Shown: piece after piece, positions 1 to 10,625 of the stretch
How the letters are laid out: each line of letters begins with the position of its first letter
Numbering within the stretch: position 1 is the first letter of the stretch
Source: Adiantum capillus-veneris
Taxonomy: Eukaryota; Streptophyta; Polypodiopsida; Polypodiales; Pteridaceae
Assembly (NCBI GenBank): GCA_014529385.2
Contig: CM043952.1
Coordinates: 56,646,619-56,699,118, forward strand
Reading direction: 5' to 3'
Length of the DNA: 52,500 nt
Translations under genes and position numbers: made by a program
Notes under the pieces: generated by a model
What the model saw: the letters and a program-made list of their open reading frames with translations, nothing else
What the model was told of the DNA's origin: nothing
Databases searched by the model: none

Positions 1-218
1 AACAAGCACCACTCCGAGGGAATAATTCTATACCAATCAAGTATGTGTTGCATGAGGGACAGGTGGATGAACAGGATCTAGTACATGTTATTCCTTACCC
101 TAAAACGAGTTCAATAACAATGGGGATAGAAGAAGGGTGGTTTAGCCCTTGTAGAACCAATGTATCAAGCACCTACTCATACATCAATTTTCTACTTCAT
201 TGCAAACCAGGGAGCTAG

Positions 219-1215
219 ACCACCTATGATCAAGCCAATGTCCAAACAAAAAACAAAAATTGCCACAACTGTGGAACAAATGACCATTGGAAAAACGACT
301 GTCTTGAACCAGATAAGAATTCAAGACCTATAGAGGCATATTGTGGAGCATGTGGACGTAAGGGTGGAAAATTTCCTAAAGACTACCCTAGGAATCCAAC
401 AAATAAAGAAAAGACTGCTATAAATGTAGTTCAAGTCATGCCAAGTAGTTCATCAGAAAGGGAACCAACAATTCCTATTCAAGTAGTGACTAGAGCACAA
501 GCCAAGGGGGATAAGCAAGAAAACGCAAGTGGATCTGACAAATCCAAAAATTCCTCCAAGAAATCCAAAAAAGAAAGATGCAAACGATATGAACTCAAGA
601 GACAAAAACTACGAAGGGAGATTGAAGGGAAGATATGGAAGGAGGTAGAGGAAAAGATGTATACTTTTTCAATAGACTCTAAGGAGCCTGAACCAAAATC
701 AACTAGATCAGTACTGGTTGATAAAATTTACAAACCAATCAATGCAACCTTGGAAGCCTACCAAGTTGGATTAAAAGTAGGTCAAACTTTGGAAACCAAA
801 TGGAAAAACTATCCAGCACTTGATATGGAAGCAGGTAAACTAGAAGCTTACAAGAACTTGGTGCAAATCACACAAACCATGTTGGAAAAACAGAGACCTC
901 AGTTAAAAGTCATAGGAAAACCAGTGGAACTTGAGACCAAAACCATTTTAGAGAAAAAGCTCAAGAAAAGGATGAGTTGGAAACCTTGGAAAAGGATGAC
1001 ACACAGTCACCTAAGCTGATAGTTCCTGATAATGAAGAAGGATGAGACTGAGTGCCAATAGTCAAAGAAGATTGGCCAAACCACCTGTGGGAACGAGTTA
1101 GGAAAGCAAAAGATGGGAGTTTGACTCTAAAATTAGAACCAATTGAAGAATTTCGGCTAGATAGACCACCCATGGAACTAGATAGACCACCCATGAAGCT
1201 CGGCTAGATAGAACA
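219..1215 (+). pseudogene. Ty3-like gag (zinc-knuckle) remnant
   Basis: The frame is open from just after a TAG at 216-218 to 1019. It contains a perfect CCHC zinc knuckle, C-x2-C-x4-H-x4-C, at 261-302 (CHNCGTNDHWKNDC). A second, degenerate knuckle near 343-395 keeps the first two Cys only. The motif VVTRAQAK follows (about 485-510), which resembles the segment after the knuckles in plant Ty3 elements, and then a Lys/Glu-rich stretch. After 1019 a shifted frame at 1055-1207 still looks coding (EDWPNHLWERVRKAKDG), so at least one frameshift has occurred. Zinc knuckles bind retroelement RNA during packaging. No LTR was found nearby. Family assignment to Ty3 is an inference from VVTRAQAK; retroelement gag origin is more secure. 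Confidence 0.55.
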
Positions 1216-1224
1216 CCCATGGAA
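1157..1224 (+). repeat. Short tandem repeat, about 21 bp, three copies
   Basis: The unit CTAGATAGACCACCCATGGA starts at 1157 and 1178, and again with changes at 1204. In the shifted gag frame it encodes repeats of L-D-R-P-P-M-E, so the expansion lies inside the decayed coding region. Confidence 0.7.
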
Positions 1225-1429
1225 TTGATGAAAAATCTTTGTATGGAGATTGGGGATCAAAGCAGTCAGGCTCTACAAAACGTGGAACGCTACGAACACT
1301 AACTTCTTACCTAAGTGAGAATGAAGATAAATCGATGATCTGCAAACGACAAAACTAAATAGGCCAAAACAAACCTTGGATATGAGGTATGTCAAAATGG
1401 TTGGTTCATACTTTGCGTGATAGTAAATT

Positions 1430-1960
1430 CGATGGACCTTTGTTTAGTCGTGCTCATTCAGGTTCTCGCCATGCATTTTAAGCATTAGATTGTTATGTTT
1501 TGGTTGTTTCTAGCTTATGTGATATAGAGGAACCTCTTTCTTTTGATGAAGAACATAATTCAAAAAATTAGATGGCTGCCATGCAATCAAAATATGATGC
1601 ACTTATAGAAAGTGACACATAAACTGTATGTGATTTGCCTCCTGGCAAAAGGGCCATTGGTACAAAGTGGGTTTACAAGTTGAAATGCAAGCCCGGTGGT
1701 GAGATTGATCGCTATAAGGCTTGACTTGTTACAAAGGGTTATGCATAGCAAAAAGGCATAGATTATAAAGAGACTTTTGCTCCCACTTGTCTTATGACTA
1801 TTGTGCATTTTCTATGTGCATTGGCATCTCATTTTGAATGGGGATGTACATCAATCAGACACATTTATTTCTTTCTTGAATGGTGACATATTTGAAGAAG
1901 TTTATGTAACGTAGCCTCGCGGTTTTGTCAAGAAAGGACAACAATTTGTAGGGTACTTTT
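1430..1960 (+). pseudogene. Ty1-copia reverse transcriptase remnant
   Basis: One frame from about 1490 reads through the typical N-terminal part of a copia reverse transcriptase: a lead-in ending EEPLSFDEEHNS, then DLPPGKRAIGTKWVYKLKC, a YKA-LVTKGYA-QKGIDYKETFAP block and a following FLCALASHFEW stretch. Several in-frame stops interrupt it (TAA near 1620, TAG near 1721 and 1747 among others). After about 1840 the frame shifts, and GDIFEEVYV-like residues appear before similarity is lost near 1960. The catalytic YVDD block and RNase H are missing. This is a dead fragment with no LTR in reach, and the frame differs from the Ty3-like relic upstream. Confidence 0.8.
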
Positions 1961-2749
1961 CCCACTTAAAAATGCAAAATCCAGCTTTTAATCCATTGGA
2001 ACTTGATTTTCAAAATAAAAAGCATTTTCAGTTATAAGTCTCGACGAATATCCTAGATTTTGACATAGTCCTTGATTGCATGGCTGCCTCATCTTCAAGG
2101 AATGGTGGCAAGAGAATGGTTCCTCCCTAGCTCGTCACTTACATGTCCTAGTGTGCACCGTAATTTCCCAATTTGAATGGGAGATCCCGATCGGAAATGG
2201 ATTGGCCCTTGAGTTTCAAGGAAAATTTAGAAACTATAAGCCTTCAAACAAAAACACCCTTGAAAATGTCATTGACTTTAAGATTAGTTCCCACAAGTCC
2301 TGGGTTTGCACTCTAATATTCCCGATTGCAAATGGGAAATGCTGTAAATTAAAAAAATGGCCAATACAATGGTTTGGATTAAGTGTCTAAATCAGAATGG
2401 AAACAAAAAGTTTTGATTGAGCACTAAATTAAAATTGACTCCCCCTCCTTCATTTGGGTCAATTCTTTGGGACTCCTTGCATGAATATGTTGAGCATCAA
2501 ATGACTCCCAACATCAAAATGTGGAGCTTCCCTGTACTCTTTTACTGATGAAGTCTAGATGACACTTAGCCTTTGGAGCAAAGCATCATTGTACATACAA
2601 AACAACCATAGCTTTGAATATAGTGCTCTTTTACTATAAATAACGTCATCTAAAGTTGGGCTTTGAAGTTGACCCTTGGCTTGAACCCCCTTGGCCCTTT
2701 CCATAAAAATCACTAGGGAACTTTGCAATATTTTTTGTATAGCACCTCT

Positions 2750-2752
<3 letters not shown>
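1961..2752. other. No recognised gene
   Basis: A 104-codon open frame at 2076-2390 (plus) has no motif I recognise and lies in otherwise non-coding sequence. I do not call it a gene. Confidence 0.5.
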
Positions 2753-2791
<39 letters not shown>

Positions 2792-2812
2792 CTATATATA
2801 TATATATATATA
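2753..2812. repeat. Compound microsatellite (CT)n then (TA)n
   Basis: An uninterrupted CT run of about 36 bp is followed, after TTTCTATA, by a TA run of about 18 bp. Confidence 0.95.
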
Positions 2813-3900
2813 GGGCACCTAAGGCATACCTACTAGTCATCCTTTGAAGATTTACTCGAAATCCTGAGCTTCAATATGAAGCCTTAACCCTTTTTTTAGT
2901 GCGTCGTATGAAGCGCTTCAAATTTAAGCCATGCTTTTCAACATTGCAGTGGAAGCACTGTTCTTGATGAGAAAGGAACCAAAGCAAGGTCTAGTGTCAA
3001 ACTAAGGAGGAAAAAAAGAGAGAAAAGATACCATCGTTATTGATGAATGTAAGTGCAGGCCACCACATAGGGAATAAACACACATAAAGAATTAAATCAC
3101 ACTGAATGCGAAGGGTGGCAACATTGAATGTTGAAATAGTGCTCATGTGCAACAACAATGCATATGATCTATATCAACACACATGCAGAGGCCGGACAAG
3201 AGTGGGAAACGAGCTCTCCTGATTACGAAAAACTCCTTGATGGCAAGGCAAAAGAGGGAAATAAATTATCCCCCAAACCATACACATGTTGTAACTTTAG
3301 AATTGCACAACCTTCGCCCATGCACTAAGGCCTTTGGCAGGCCAAAAAAAGATTACAATGTTATAATTTTTCAAAAGGTGGTACAATTGTACTAATTGTA
3401 CTAGAAGACATTGGGTAGCAAGGAAACTCAAATCGACAATGTTTATATTTTTGTAGCAAGTTTTACGACATTTGACTGTACTTCTTGTGGAAGCTAGTGG
3501 TTATATGTCGATCAATAAATTGTATGACTTCTTCATTTGGAACTTCTCCATTTATAAGTGCATTTTCTATCCACAATAATCTGTGATCATGTTCTTGGGC
3601 ATTCACGGCATCCATCTTGACATCCTCCAACGGCTTCGGCATAGAGCGAGGGAGGAAGAGAGAGCACATCGACTCTTCTCTACCATGCATACAATATTGG
3701 CGAGTCCTTCTACTTGCCAGTTTCTCCCCGCAGTGCCCTCGTGACCTCTACGGGTAGAGAGAGAGTCAGATTGACTCTCGGCTCGGTTTCGGATTCAACG
3801 AGCACACTCTTTATGGCTTTTCAGCTTATGGCATTCTTCTCGACTTTGACCATTTGTGGCTACGCCATCGACGTGCTTCGATTTGATAGAGAAAGGTAGC
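2813..3900. other. No recognised gene
   Basis: Mixed AT-rich sequence. A minus-strand open frame of 75 codons (3463-3690) reads as ordinary protein-like sequence but has no motif I can name. It lies just upstream of the copia LTR and could be part of the older insertion site. Confidence 0.4.
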
Positions 3901-3914
3901 ATCAAGTATTTCGT

Positions 3915-4136
3915 TACCATATATGAAGTAGTGATGTGTGTGAACATACTTAGGGCCGTTGGGGCATTTTTTTCCCTCACTAGGAGGTTTTTCCCCCATC
4001 CATTGTATATACGCCATCATTCTAGGACTAAATTATCTTTCCATTGTGCACTAAGCAATACACTCTCTGTTGTGTGCTCTAAGATTGTTCATCTTCTCTA
4101 AGATGTGTGTGTTTTCCTACAACCCTAATTCCAACA
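3915..4136 (+). mobile_element. Copia element C1: 5' LTR
   Basis: The sequence ends CCCTAATTCCAACA two bases before a tRNA-Met primer-binding site, as a 5' LTR should. A related LTR in the opposite orientation lies at 32799-about 33025 and ends in the same motif on its own strand, with TTCCATTG, ATTGTATATACG and AGTGATGTGTGTGAACA also shared. The left edge is set only by where similarity starts and is uncertain. No matching 3' LTR for this copy is in the window. Confidence 0.7.
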
Positions 4137-4138
4137 AT

Positions 4139-4150
4139 TGGTATCAGAGG
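4139..4150 (+). other. Primer-binding site (initiator tRNA-Met)
   Basis: TGGTATCAGAGG matches the complement of the plant initiator tRNA-Met 3' end (TGGTATCAGAGC) at 11 of 12 bases and sits two bases from the LTR end. Confidence 0.85.
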
Positions 4151-4500
4151 AGGTTACATTCTTTCGGGTATAATCGTAAGCATTGCCAACACCCGCTTGT
4201 TCACTTTCTCCGATTTGGGTGAGCTTTGGTGAGTATCACTAGGTCGACAAATACTTTAAGAGAGCTTGTAGAGCTTGCTCAGAATATTGATTGGAACCTA
4301 TTTCGGCCACCGTTTCCACTACAAGCAATACTGCATAGGCAATTTTTTCCTTTTGTGCAAAATTTCTGTCAGTATAATTTTTTGTAGAACAGGTCCCTTA
4401 CAGTAGTCTTCTTTGGGTTATGCTATATAGCATGTGTTGTTGGTCCTACTTAGTTTTTTCTCTTTCCGGGCATTTTTCATAGCAGGTGTAGTCACTCATC

Positions 4501-4645
4501 ATGGCTCACAACAACACAAATGTTTTTAAGATGTTCATTGCTGCTGAGGATAAACTAGATGGGGATAATTATCCAATGTAGGCTTATATGATGCAACATG
4601 TTCTTGTGTCAAAGGGCATTTATAATGTTTTGCAGGGCATTGATG
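4501..4645 (+). pseudogene. Copia gag N-terminus (element C1), truncated
   Basis: After a leader of about 350 bp the ATG at 4501 opens a frame reading MAHNNTNVFKMFIAAEDKLD, then GDNYP and YMMQHVLVSKGIYNVLQG. This is the usual start of plant Ty1-copia gag (the KLDGxNYxxW block). The Trp position is replaced by a TAG stop at 4579-4581. Similarity is lost soon after QGID, where a T-rich unrelated sequence begins, so all pol domains are missing. It belongs with the LTR and primer-binding site upstream. Confidence 0.75.
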
Positions 4646-5066
4646 TACGTACCTTATGTCTTTGTTTTGTTTTGTTTTCTTATTGTCTTTGTTTTGTTTG
4701 AAACTAGTATGTGACCCGTGCGTTGCTGCGGTCATAAATTTTTTGAAATAAGAGTCGTAAAATTGTGGGTTCTACAAGGGCTTTGTGGTTCTAAAAGCAA
4801 AGGCAAGGCCCCATGGCCTAGGTGTCCCTAACATCGTGGATTAGTAACAACTATAGAAATCGACTTTAGGGAATGGTCACACGAGGCTCAGTTATAAGTA
4901 AGTTGAGTGGATAATTGAGCCTCTTGAGTGAAGCATTTCAGTTCTACTATGCCAAGGCTCTTGTAAGTATGCCAAAATTGGCATAGTTGCAAAGGCCTAT
5001 TGTTTGTACCTTTTTTATTGTTGCTTTTTTTAAGCTTGCGCATGTTGACGACGTTGTCTGCACCTC

Positions 5067-5070
<4 letters not shown>
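4646..5070. other. No recognised gene
   Basis: T-rich at first, then unique-looking sequence. A short GACCCGTGCGTTGCTGCGG block near 4712 is noted without assignment. Confidence 0.4.

Positions 5071-5118
<48 letters not shown>
5071..5118. repeat. (AG)n microsatellite
   Basis: Perfect AG run of about 48 bp. Confidence 0.95.
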
Positions 5119-5120
<2 letters not shown>

Positions 5121-5458
5121 GGTTATACAGCCATGGTAGCTGCAACACATGCAGAGCACCCGTTTTGTTGCGAGGCGCATCCAAGGACAACTAATGGCTC
5201 GTGGTTGGAGCTGAACCGCCAAGTGGCAGTAGGACAGGTTCAACTTTGGCTCACTCTATTTGTGCGACCATGTAGTAGGCTTAGTTATTAGTGAATTTCT
5301 CAAAATAATGCATAGTAGGTACAAATATCAAATACTGATAACTGTGCCTCGTGTGACCACCAACTTAAAGGTGTGGCTTGCTCTAGGTAATGTTGCTTAT
5401 ATAGTGTGTACAATGAGGTTGGACTAGCCATGGAGTGTATTGTATGTTGATCGCATTC

Positions 5459-5508
5459 TCTGTGTGTGTGTGTGTGTGTGAGTGAGTGAGAGAGAGAGAG
5501 AGAGAGTA
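5459..5508. repeat. Compound (GT)n-(GA)n microsatellite
   Basis: A GT run, then GAGTGAGTGAGA, then a GA run; the first of two such blocks in the duplicated region here. Confidence 0.9.
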
Positions 5509-5589
5509 GCAAATAATAGATTATGAGAGTTTAAATATCTATGAGAGAAAGATAGCAAATAACAAATTATGAACATTAGTTTATGTGCT

Positions 5590-5673
<84 letters not shown>

Positions 5674-5812
5674 TAGGAAATAATAGATTATGAGAGTTTA
5701 AATCTCTATGAGAGAAAGAATAGCAAATAACAAATTATGAACATTAGTTTAAATCTCTTTGAGAGAGAGAATAGAAATAACAAATAATGAGCATTAGTTT
5801 AAATCTCTTTGA
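5505..5812. repeat. Diverged tandem duplication, about 167-bp period
   Basis: The block GTAGCAAATAATAGATTATG through AACATTAGTTT occurs at about 5507-5582 and again, with few changes, at about 5674-5750. A third partial copy (AATAGAAATAACAAATAATG) follows at about 5770. The (GT)n(GA)n microsatellite at 5593-5673 is part of the repeating unit, so the compound microsatellite and its flank were duplicated together. Confidence 0.85.
5593..5673. repeat. Compound (GT)n-(GA)n microsatellite
   Basis: A GT run of about 36 bp passes directly into a GA run with one GC interruption. Confidence 0.95.
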
Positions 5813-5828
5813 GAGGGACAGTAAAAAA

Positions 5829-5830
<2 letters not shown>

Positions 5831-5860
<30 letters not shown>

Positions 5861-5872
5861 GCACACACACAC
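5831..5872. repeat. Compound (CT)n-(CA)n microsatellite
   Basis: A CT run is followed by a CA run; this is the GT/GA block of the neighbouring repeats in the opposite orientation. Confidence 0.9.
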
Positions 5873-7460
5873 CCCAAAAGTGTTGCAATGATTGCTTCAA
5901 TGTGAGCACCGTGTTTGGCATGGGCGGTCACCACGTTTGTGATAAAGGGGCCATGTTTTGGTATCCAAGTAAGCTTTTGATGGTGTGTATCATATCAATG
6001 CCAAGGGGCTAATGCATGCTATTTCCCTATGCTCTCACTCTACACCGTTGCAATAAGTTCAATGCAATGGGTAATGCAAAAAAAGAAAAACATGTCTTCG
6101 TATTTTTATAAGAGCCACTATGAAACTTGTCAACTATTTTGTTAAGAAAGAAGATGTGCAAGAGAAAATGGTATTTTTAGAGGTTTGCATGCTCTTTCTA
6201 TATTGTCAATATCTATGAATAGCATAATGTTTTATATGAATCATATCTCAATGGTAGAGTTTAGTGTTTTACTCTTTTTTAGGCATGCAATAAGTCACAA
6301 CCTATGATCCTTCGTGAAACATCTAGATTCCAGATTCCCTCCAACTTATTTGATTCACACATGTTATTGCAATGCCAAGAGTATTCTAAACCTTCGTCAC
6401 ACTATGTACATCTTGATCTCAATATAGTAGCTTTGATAAGCAACAAACACAAACTTTATCAGTTTGCCACCATTTCTCCTTTGTGAATTTGTATTTGTTG
6501 CCACCATTCATTTGATGGATTGTACTCTATCTTTATGGCTATATAGACATGTACATCCACACTTCTCTACAATTAAGTTCATTTTGATTATAAATTAAAC
6601 TATCGCAAACCTAATTTGCTATATGTTTTCCCTCTTATGCCTACATCAAAATGCATTGGCCTCACTATTGGCTTGAATATGTCACCATGCCTCCATGGAC
6701 CCTTTACATATTAGCATAAACGGTAGTGACATGCTTCTTAGTCTTTCACATTTTGACATACTGCCATATGAGGTATCTTTTTGGTTAGCTCCCTACCTTA
6801 CCTAATCCCCTATCCCTTTTACTCAGTTCTCTTTTATACATACACGAGCTTACTATTATCTTTGAGTTATCTTCCCCTTTCTTGAGAAAGTACCTACGTG
6901 TAGGCACCAAACCTGGTTTTTCACTTAAATATTGAGCTCATAGTCCTTAGTTTGTAAACAATTCCAAGTTCTTCAAAAGACACCTCACATCCCAACAAAG
7001 TCTAAACTCGCTCTTCATTACATGAGTTTTTTCTTTTAGGGCTTTCTATACCAACAGGGTCTGATCTTTCTATCATGGTAGCACATAGACACTTGCATAT
7101 CTTGCTTCCACTTCTAAGCAGGTGTCTATTTTCTTGGAAAGGTAGCATAAATGGTTTAATTTTTCCTTGTGAACTAAATAGTTTCCACAATATTTCTATA
7201 TTTCAAAACCTTGAGCCTATGCATTCCAATGGAAGATATGTTGCGAGTGTGTAGGAAGGACCTCCTCCGCTCCTAACGTCCATCGCGTAGCTGAGCAAGG
7301 TGCAAGAAAGAGCAGCCACTGATGACACCTCTTGTGTGGCAGGAAGCTGAGAAATGAAAGGCTGAAAAGCATAGTCGCAAGGCCAACCTCGCCGCATGCA
7401 GAGTAGAAGCGCTGAAGGAAACTAACACAGCTGCCATGGGGACATATGCAAGTGCTCTCC
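5873..7460. other. No recognised gene
   Basis: Unique-looking AT-rich sequence. Open frames on both strands are short (70 codons or fewer) and lack recognisable motifs. Confidence 0.45.
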
Positions 7461-7463
7461 CTC

Positions 7464-7515
<52 letters not shown>

Positions 7516-7535
7516 ACACACACACACACACACAC
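7461..7535. repeat. Compound (CTGT)/(CT)n-(CA)n microsatellite
   Basis: A short CTGT part, a CT run of about 36 bp and a CA run. The RERERE/SLSLSL open frames across it are translation of the repeat, not genes. Confidence 0.95.
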
Positions 7536-7732
7536 GAGAGTTGTGGCCACCGAGTTGGGACCAGGAGCCCTAGACTTGTGGCAATGTAGTTGTAGCTTCT
7601 CTCGCAAGCCAATTTGCCAACCTCATGCTCTCTAACCAATAGTGGCATGGGGATAGGAGAGACATCCATCTCGATTGTCAATGCCTGTGAGGTTCTACAT
7701 TCCTGAAAAAAGTGGTGCTTCACCCATGCGCG

Positions 7733-7736
<4 letters not shown>

Positions 7737-7797
<61 letters not shown>
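7737..7797. repeat. (AG)n microsatellite
   Basis: Perfect AG run of about 60 bp. Confidence 0.95.
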
Positions 7798-7798
<1 letters not shown>

Positions 7799-7944
7799 TT
7801 CTGATGCGTGGAAGTGCTTAGTGCTCGAGAATTTCTCAGCTCGATAAAGAAGTAGTATAGATATATAAGTATTAAATTTGAGAGTTGGAGTTTCTTTATG
7901 GCCTTAGAGTAGCACTTTAAGTGACACATGGATGACTCTAGGAC

Positions 7945-7948
<4 letters not shown>

Positions 7949-7978
<30 letters not shown>
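7949..7978. repeat. (CT)n microsatellite
   Basis: Perfect CT run of about 30 bp. Confidence 0.95.
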
Positions 7979-7979
<1 letters not shown>

Positions 7980-8367
7980 AAAGACACACATACCAGTGCC
8001 CCATGCAAGGGTGTAGCAGCTTTTCAATAGGTGTGCTCGGGGTGGTGAGAGAGTGATCATGGATGTACTGGGTATTCAACTTTTCTACGTCTATCATGCT
8101 CTTCTATTTTGGGACTATGTGAGATTCCCAATGTTTGCAATAAGCCAAGTTTAGTGTATTTTTGCCATTAAAATTACAAATTTGGCTAGATTTCAAGCTT
8201 GCCAATGAAGAAAATTGACAAAATTTTGCAAGTATTAGTGTCAATACGATATTCTTCAAATTTCAACCTAAAATTCAAAAGCTTGTTTTATTGTGCAATT
8301 TTTTATTTTAAGATTTCTTTGATTAGAAAAAATATTTTTGGCAGGCCCTATTCGAGAAACCCTCCTC

Positions 8368-8407
8368 CTCCCCCCCCCCCCCCCCCCCCTCTCTCTCTCT
8401 CTCTCTG
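8368..8407. repeat. Poly-C then (CT)n tract
   Basis: An uninterrupted C run of about 19 bases is followed by a CT run. Such C runs recur at about 10770 and 39895. Confidence 0.95.
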
Positions 8408-8477
8408 TGTGCACACTCATGTTGTCCCACATAAGGTGTAGGTAGCGCCAATCGACTCTGAGATCATTCGACTCTGA

Positions 8478-8655
8478 CCCTTTGTGCAAAGCTACAACAT
8501 GCAATGTGCACATTCTCAGGGCTAGAAGGAAAATTATACATAAAGGTGCCGAGTGAGAGATTTTAGCCCTTTGTGCAAAGCTACAACATGCAATGTGCAC
8601 ATTCTCGTGGCTAGAAGGAAAATTATACATAAAGGTGCCGAGTGAGAGATTTTAG
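8478..8655. repeat. 89-bp tandem duplication
   Basis: The unit beginning CCCTTTGTGCAAAGCTACAA is at 8478-8566 and 8567-8655. The copies differ at about two positions (CTCAGGGC versus CTCGTGGC), so the duplication looks young. Confidence 0.95.
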
Positions 8656-8905
8656 CTCAACATTATACAATGCTTGAAATCTTTGAAAGTTCTACATTTT
8701 TGGAAGTTCAAGTATAAATTTCAAGGCTAGAAAGGGAAAGGGAGTTCTCTATGCTCCGCACAATCTAGCCCGGGCATATCCCAATGGGATCGACATTGGG
8801 GGTCATTCAGACCGTCGAATTTAGATTGTCAAGTAAATTTAAGGCGAAAAAATAATTTTGAGCCATCAAGTAAATTTGAGCTTGTCAAGATTGTTTCGCA
8901 CCTTG

Positions 8906-8966
8906 CACATCAAAGCCACGATCTACCATATTCAAGGCATGGGCTCTAACCATTACGCTCACATGC
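8906..8966 (-). other. Possible tRNA-derived (SINE-like) segment
   Basis: Read on the minus strand, an A-box-like GCGTAATGGTTAGAGC is followed about 40 bases later by a B-box-like CGTGGCTTTGATG, roughly tRNA spacing. The B box is poor compared with GGTTCGANTCC. No complete cloverleaf was folded, so this is only a candidate. Confidence 0.25.
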
Positions 8967-9320
8967 TTTCACTGAAGATCATGGTACTCCTATGCATTAC
9001 ATTGTAAGTGCAGACTGATTTGTAAATTTGGGTACCGATTGCATGGTCTACAATGCATGTGTGTCATGATATGTCACTTCCACCTTGATCCCATTTAACC
9101 ACGCCCATGTCATATAGTGCTCGGTGTTCTTTAAGGCCTTCAAAATGCGAAGTAGAGCCACAAACAAAAGAAATCACCCTTCAAAATTGAAGGCTTGAGT
9201 AAAACTCCATGGCCTTGCTAAAGAGTTTAATTAATATAAATATAGATATAGTACTAAGTTTGAGACTTTTTGATTGAGAAGCCAAAACTAAGTCTTTCAA
9301 TTTTCTACCGCCATGAGAGT

Positions 9321-9402
9321 ACTTGCTACTTACCCTTCACTTTTACATTTCAAACCAAATGACTTGTTACTTACCCTTCAATTTTACATTTCAAACCAAA
9401 TG
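9321..9402. repeat. 41-bp tandem repeat, two copies
   Basis: The unit ACTTGCTACTTACCCTTCAC starts at 9321 and again at 9362 (ACTTGTTACTTACCCTTCAA). Both copies continue through TTTTACATTTCAAACCAAATG. Confidence 0.9.
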
Positions 9403-10310
9403 TTTCTTAAGGTTCTTGAAATGAAGGAGAGAGCGACACATGGATACCCTCTCTTTCCTTGAAAATTTTAAGCTCAATTATATATAGTATAGAATCTATT
9501 CGTTCATTTAAGGACCTTATGACTTAGTCTTAATAATTTTGGTTTAAAATAAACTTCTTTAGTCGTACATTGTCCTTTCATTTAAGACTCCAGAACTTCT
9601 ATTCAACATTTGATGTTGATATGAAAATGTCAACATTCACCTTACTATTTTAATCCAACTCTTTTTACTCGGTCTACCATTGGTTCTCTTCTTCAATCAT
9701 TAATTCATTAAACCCCAAGATTCCTCTCCCAAAAATCAAAAGTACCTTGCTCTAGCGGTTCCCACGCAACCTCATGTCCATGTCATGTAATTCCCCCTCG
9801 CCCTCCCCTTCCCTCCCTTCTCTAGGTCGGCTTGGCTCTACTGCTTACTGAATGGACGCACCTTCAGCTAATCTCACCATCATTCCCTACCTTGTACCCG
9901 GTCCATCTCTATTCTGCAACAACTTGGACTTCTTGTTTGCTTGGAAGGGGAAGGAAAAGGGAAAGAGAGAGGGACCAATAGATACAATCTCAAAATTTGA
10001 ATCAAAAGGACCTTTTGCTATCGCATAGTGTGCCCTTGCCATGATTGCCCTGCACAGTTGCCATCAGCGGGCATACCCCCTTCCCATGTGCGCCAAACCA
10101 TCTGTTGCATTGCAAGCCCTTAGAGGTTGGAGCCTTCCTCTCTATCTCTCCATTCTCAGCTGCCTTTGCATGTGCTATGCCCTGCTCTTCAAGGCGTTCA
10201 CTTCCCTTTTCCCACCAAGCTTTTTGTGCCTCCCCTCTCATTATCGATCAGAATGTCCGTTTCTGCCTCTCGCTTTCTTTCTCGTGTTTGCTTCTCTTCC
10301 AAGAGGACAC

Positions 10311-10577
10311 CTCGTATCGATGCTAGACTCTAGTGGATGTCGCACCTCTCTCCAAAACTGACCCTGGACGTCATTTGCTTGTCATTGCATGAGATCGAAG
10401 TCGGCGATGGCATTGTGCAACAACATAGTAGACAAATCAATATCTCTCTCGTATCGATGCTAGACTCTAGTGGATGTCGCACCGCTCTCCAAAACTGATC
10501 CTGGACGTCATCTGCCTGTCATTGCATGAGATCGAAGCCGGCGATGGCATTGTGCAACAGCATAGTAGACAAATCAA

Positions 10578-10584
<7 letters not shown>
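10311..10584. repeat. 137-bp tandem duplication
   Basis: The unit from CTCGTATCGATGCTAGACTC to GACAAATCAAT is at 10311-10447 and 10448-10584, with only a handful of substitutions. The second copy runs directly into a CT microsatellite. Confidence 0.95.

Positions 10585-10622
<38 letters not shown>
10578..10622. repeat. (CT)n microsatellite
   Basis: CT run with one TTT interruption. Confidence 0.95.

Positions 10623-10625
<3 letters not shown>

Larger units (their letters stand above)
8656..10310. other. No recognised gene
   Basis: AT-rich non-coding sequence apart from a tRNA-like segment (8906-8966) and a 41-bp tandem repeat (9321-9402), listed separately. The open frames at 10002-10361 lie on both strands over the same pyrimidine-rich DNA and are not credible genes. 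Confidence 0.45.

Noticed and set aside
2076-2390. 104-codon plus-strand open frame
   Set aside because: No recognisable motif, no coding context, and it follows decayed copia sequence.
4700-4730. GACCCGTGCGTTGCTGCGG block as a possible transposon terminus
   Set aside because: No partner end, target duplication or hairpin was found.
5505-5812. Regularly spaced repeats that could suggest a CRISPR-like array
   Set aside because: The repeats are diverged tandem copies that include microsatellites, in a eukaryotic repeat landscape.
7273-7929. Several minus-strand open frames rich in RERERE, SLSLSL or CVCVCV
   Set aside because: They are translations of CT/GA and GT/CA microsatellites; the same happens at 4947-5243, 10467-10846, 23351-23849, 27834-28391, 31034-31630 and 32548-32907.
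10041-10361. Overlapping plus- and minus-strand open frames of about 80-106 codons
   Set aside because: Three frames are open at once over pyrimidine-rich DNA, which indicates low stop density rather than coding.
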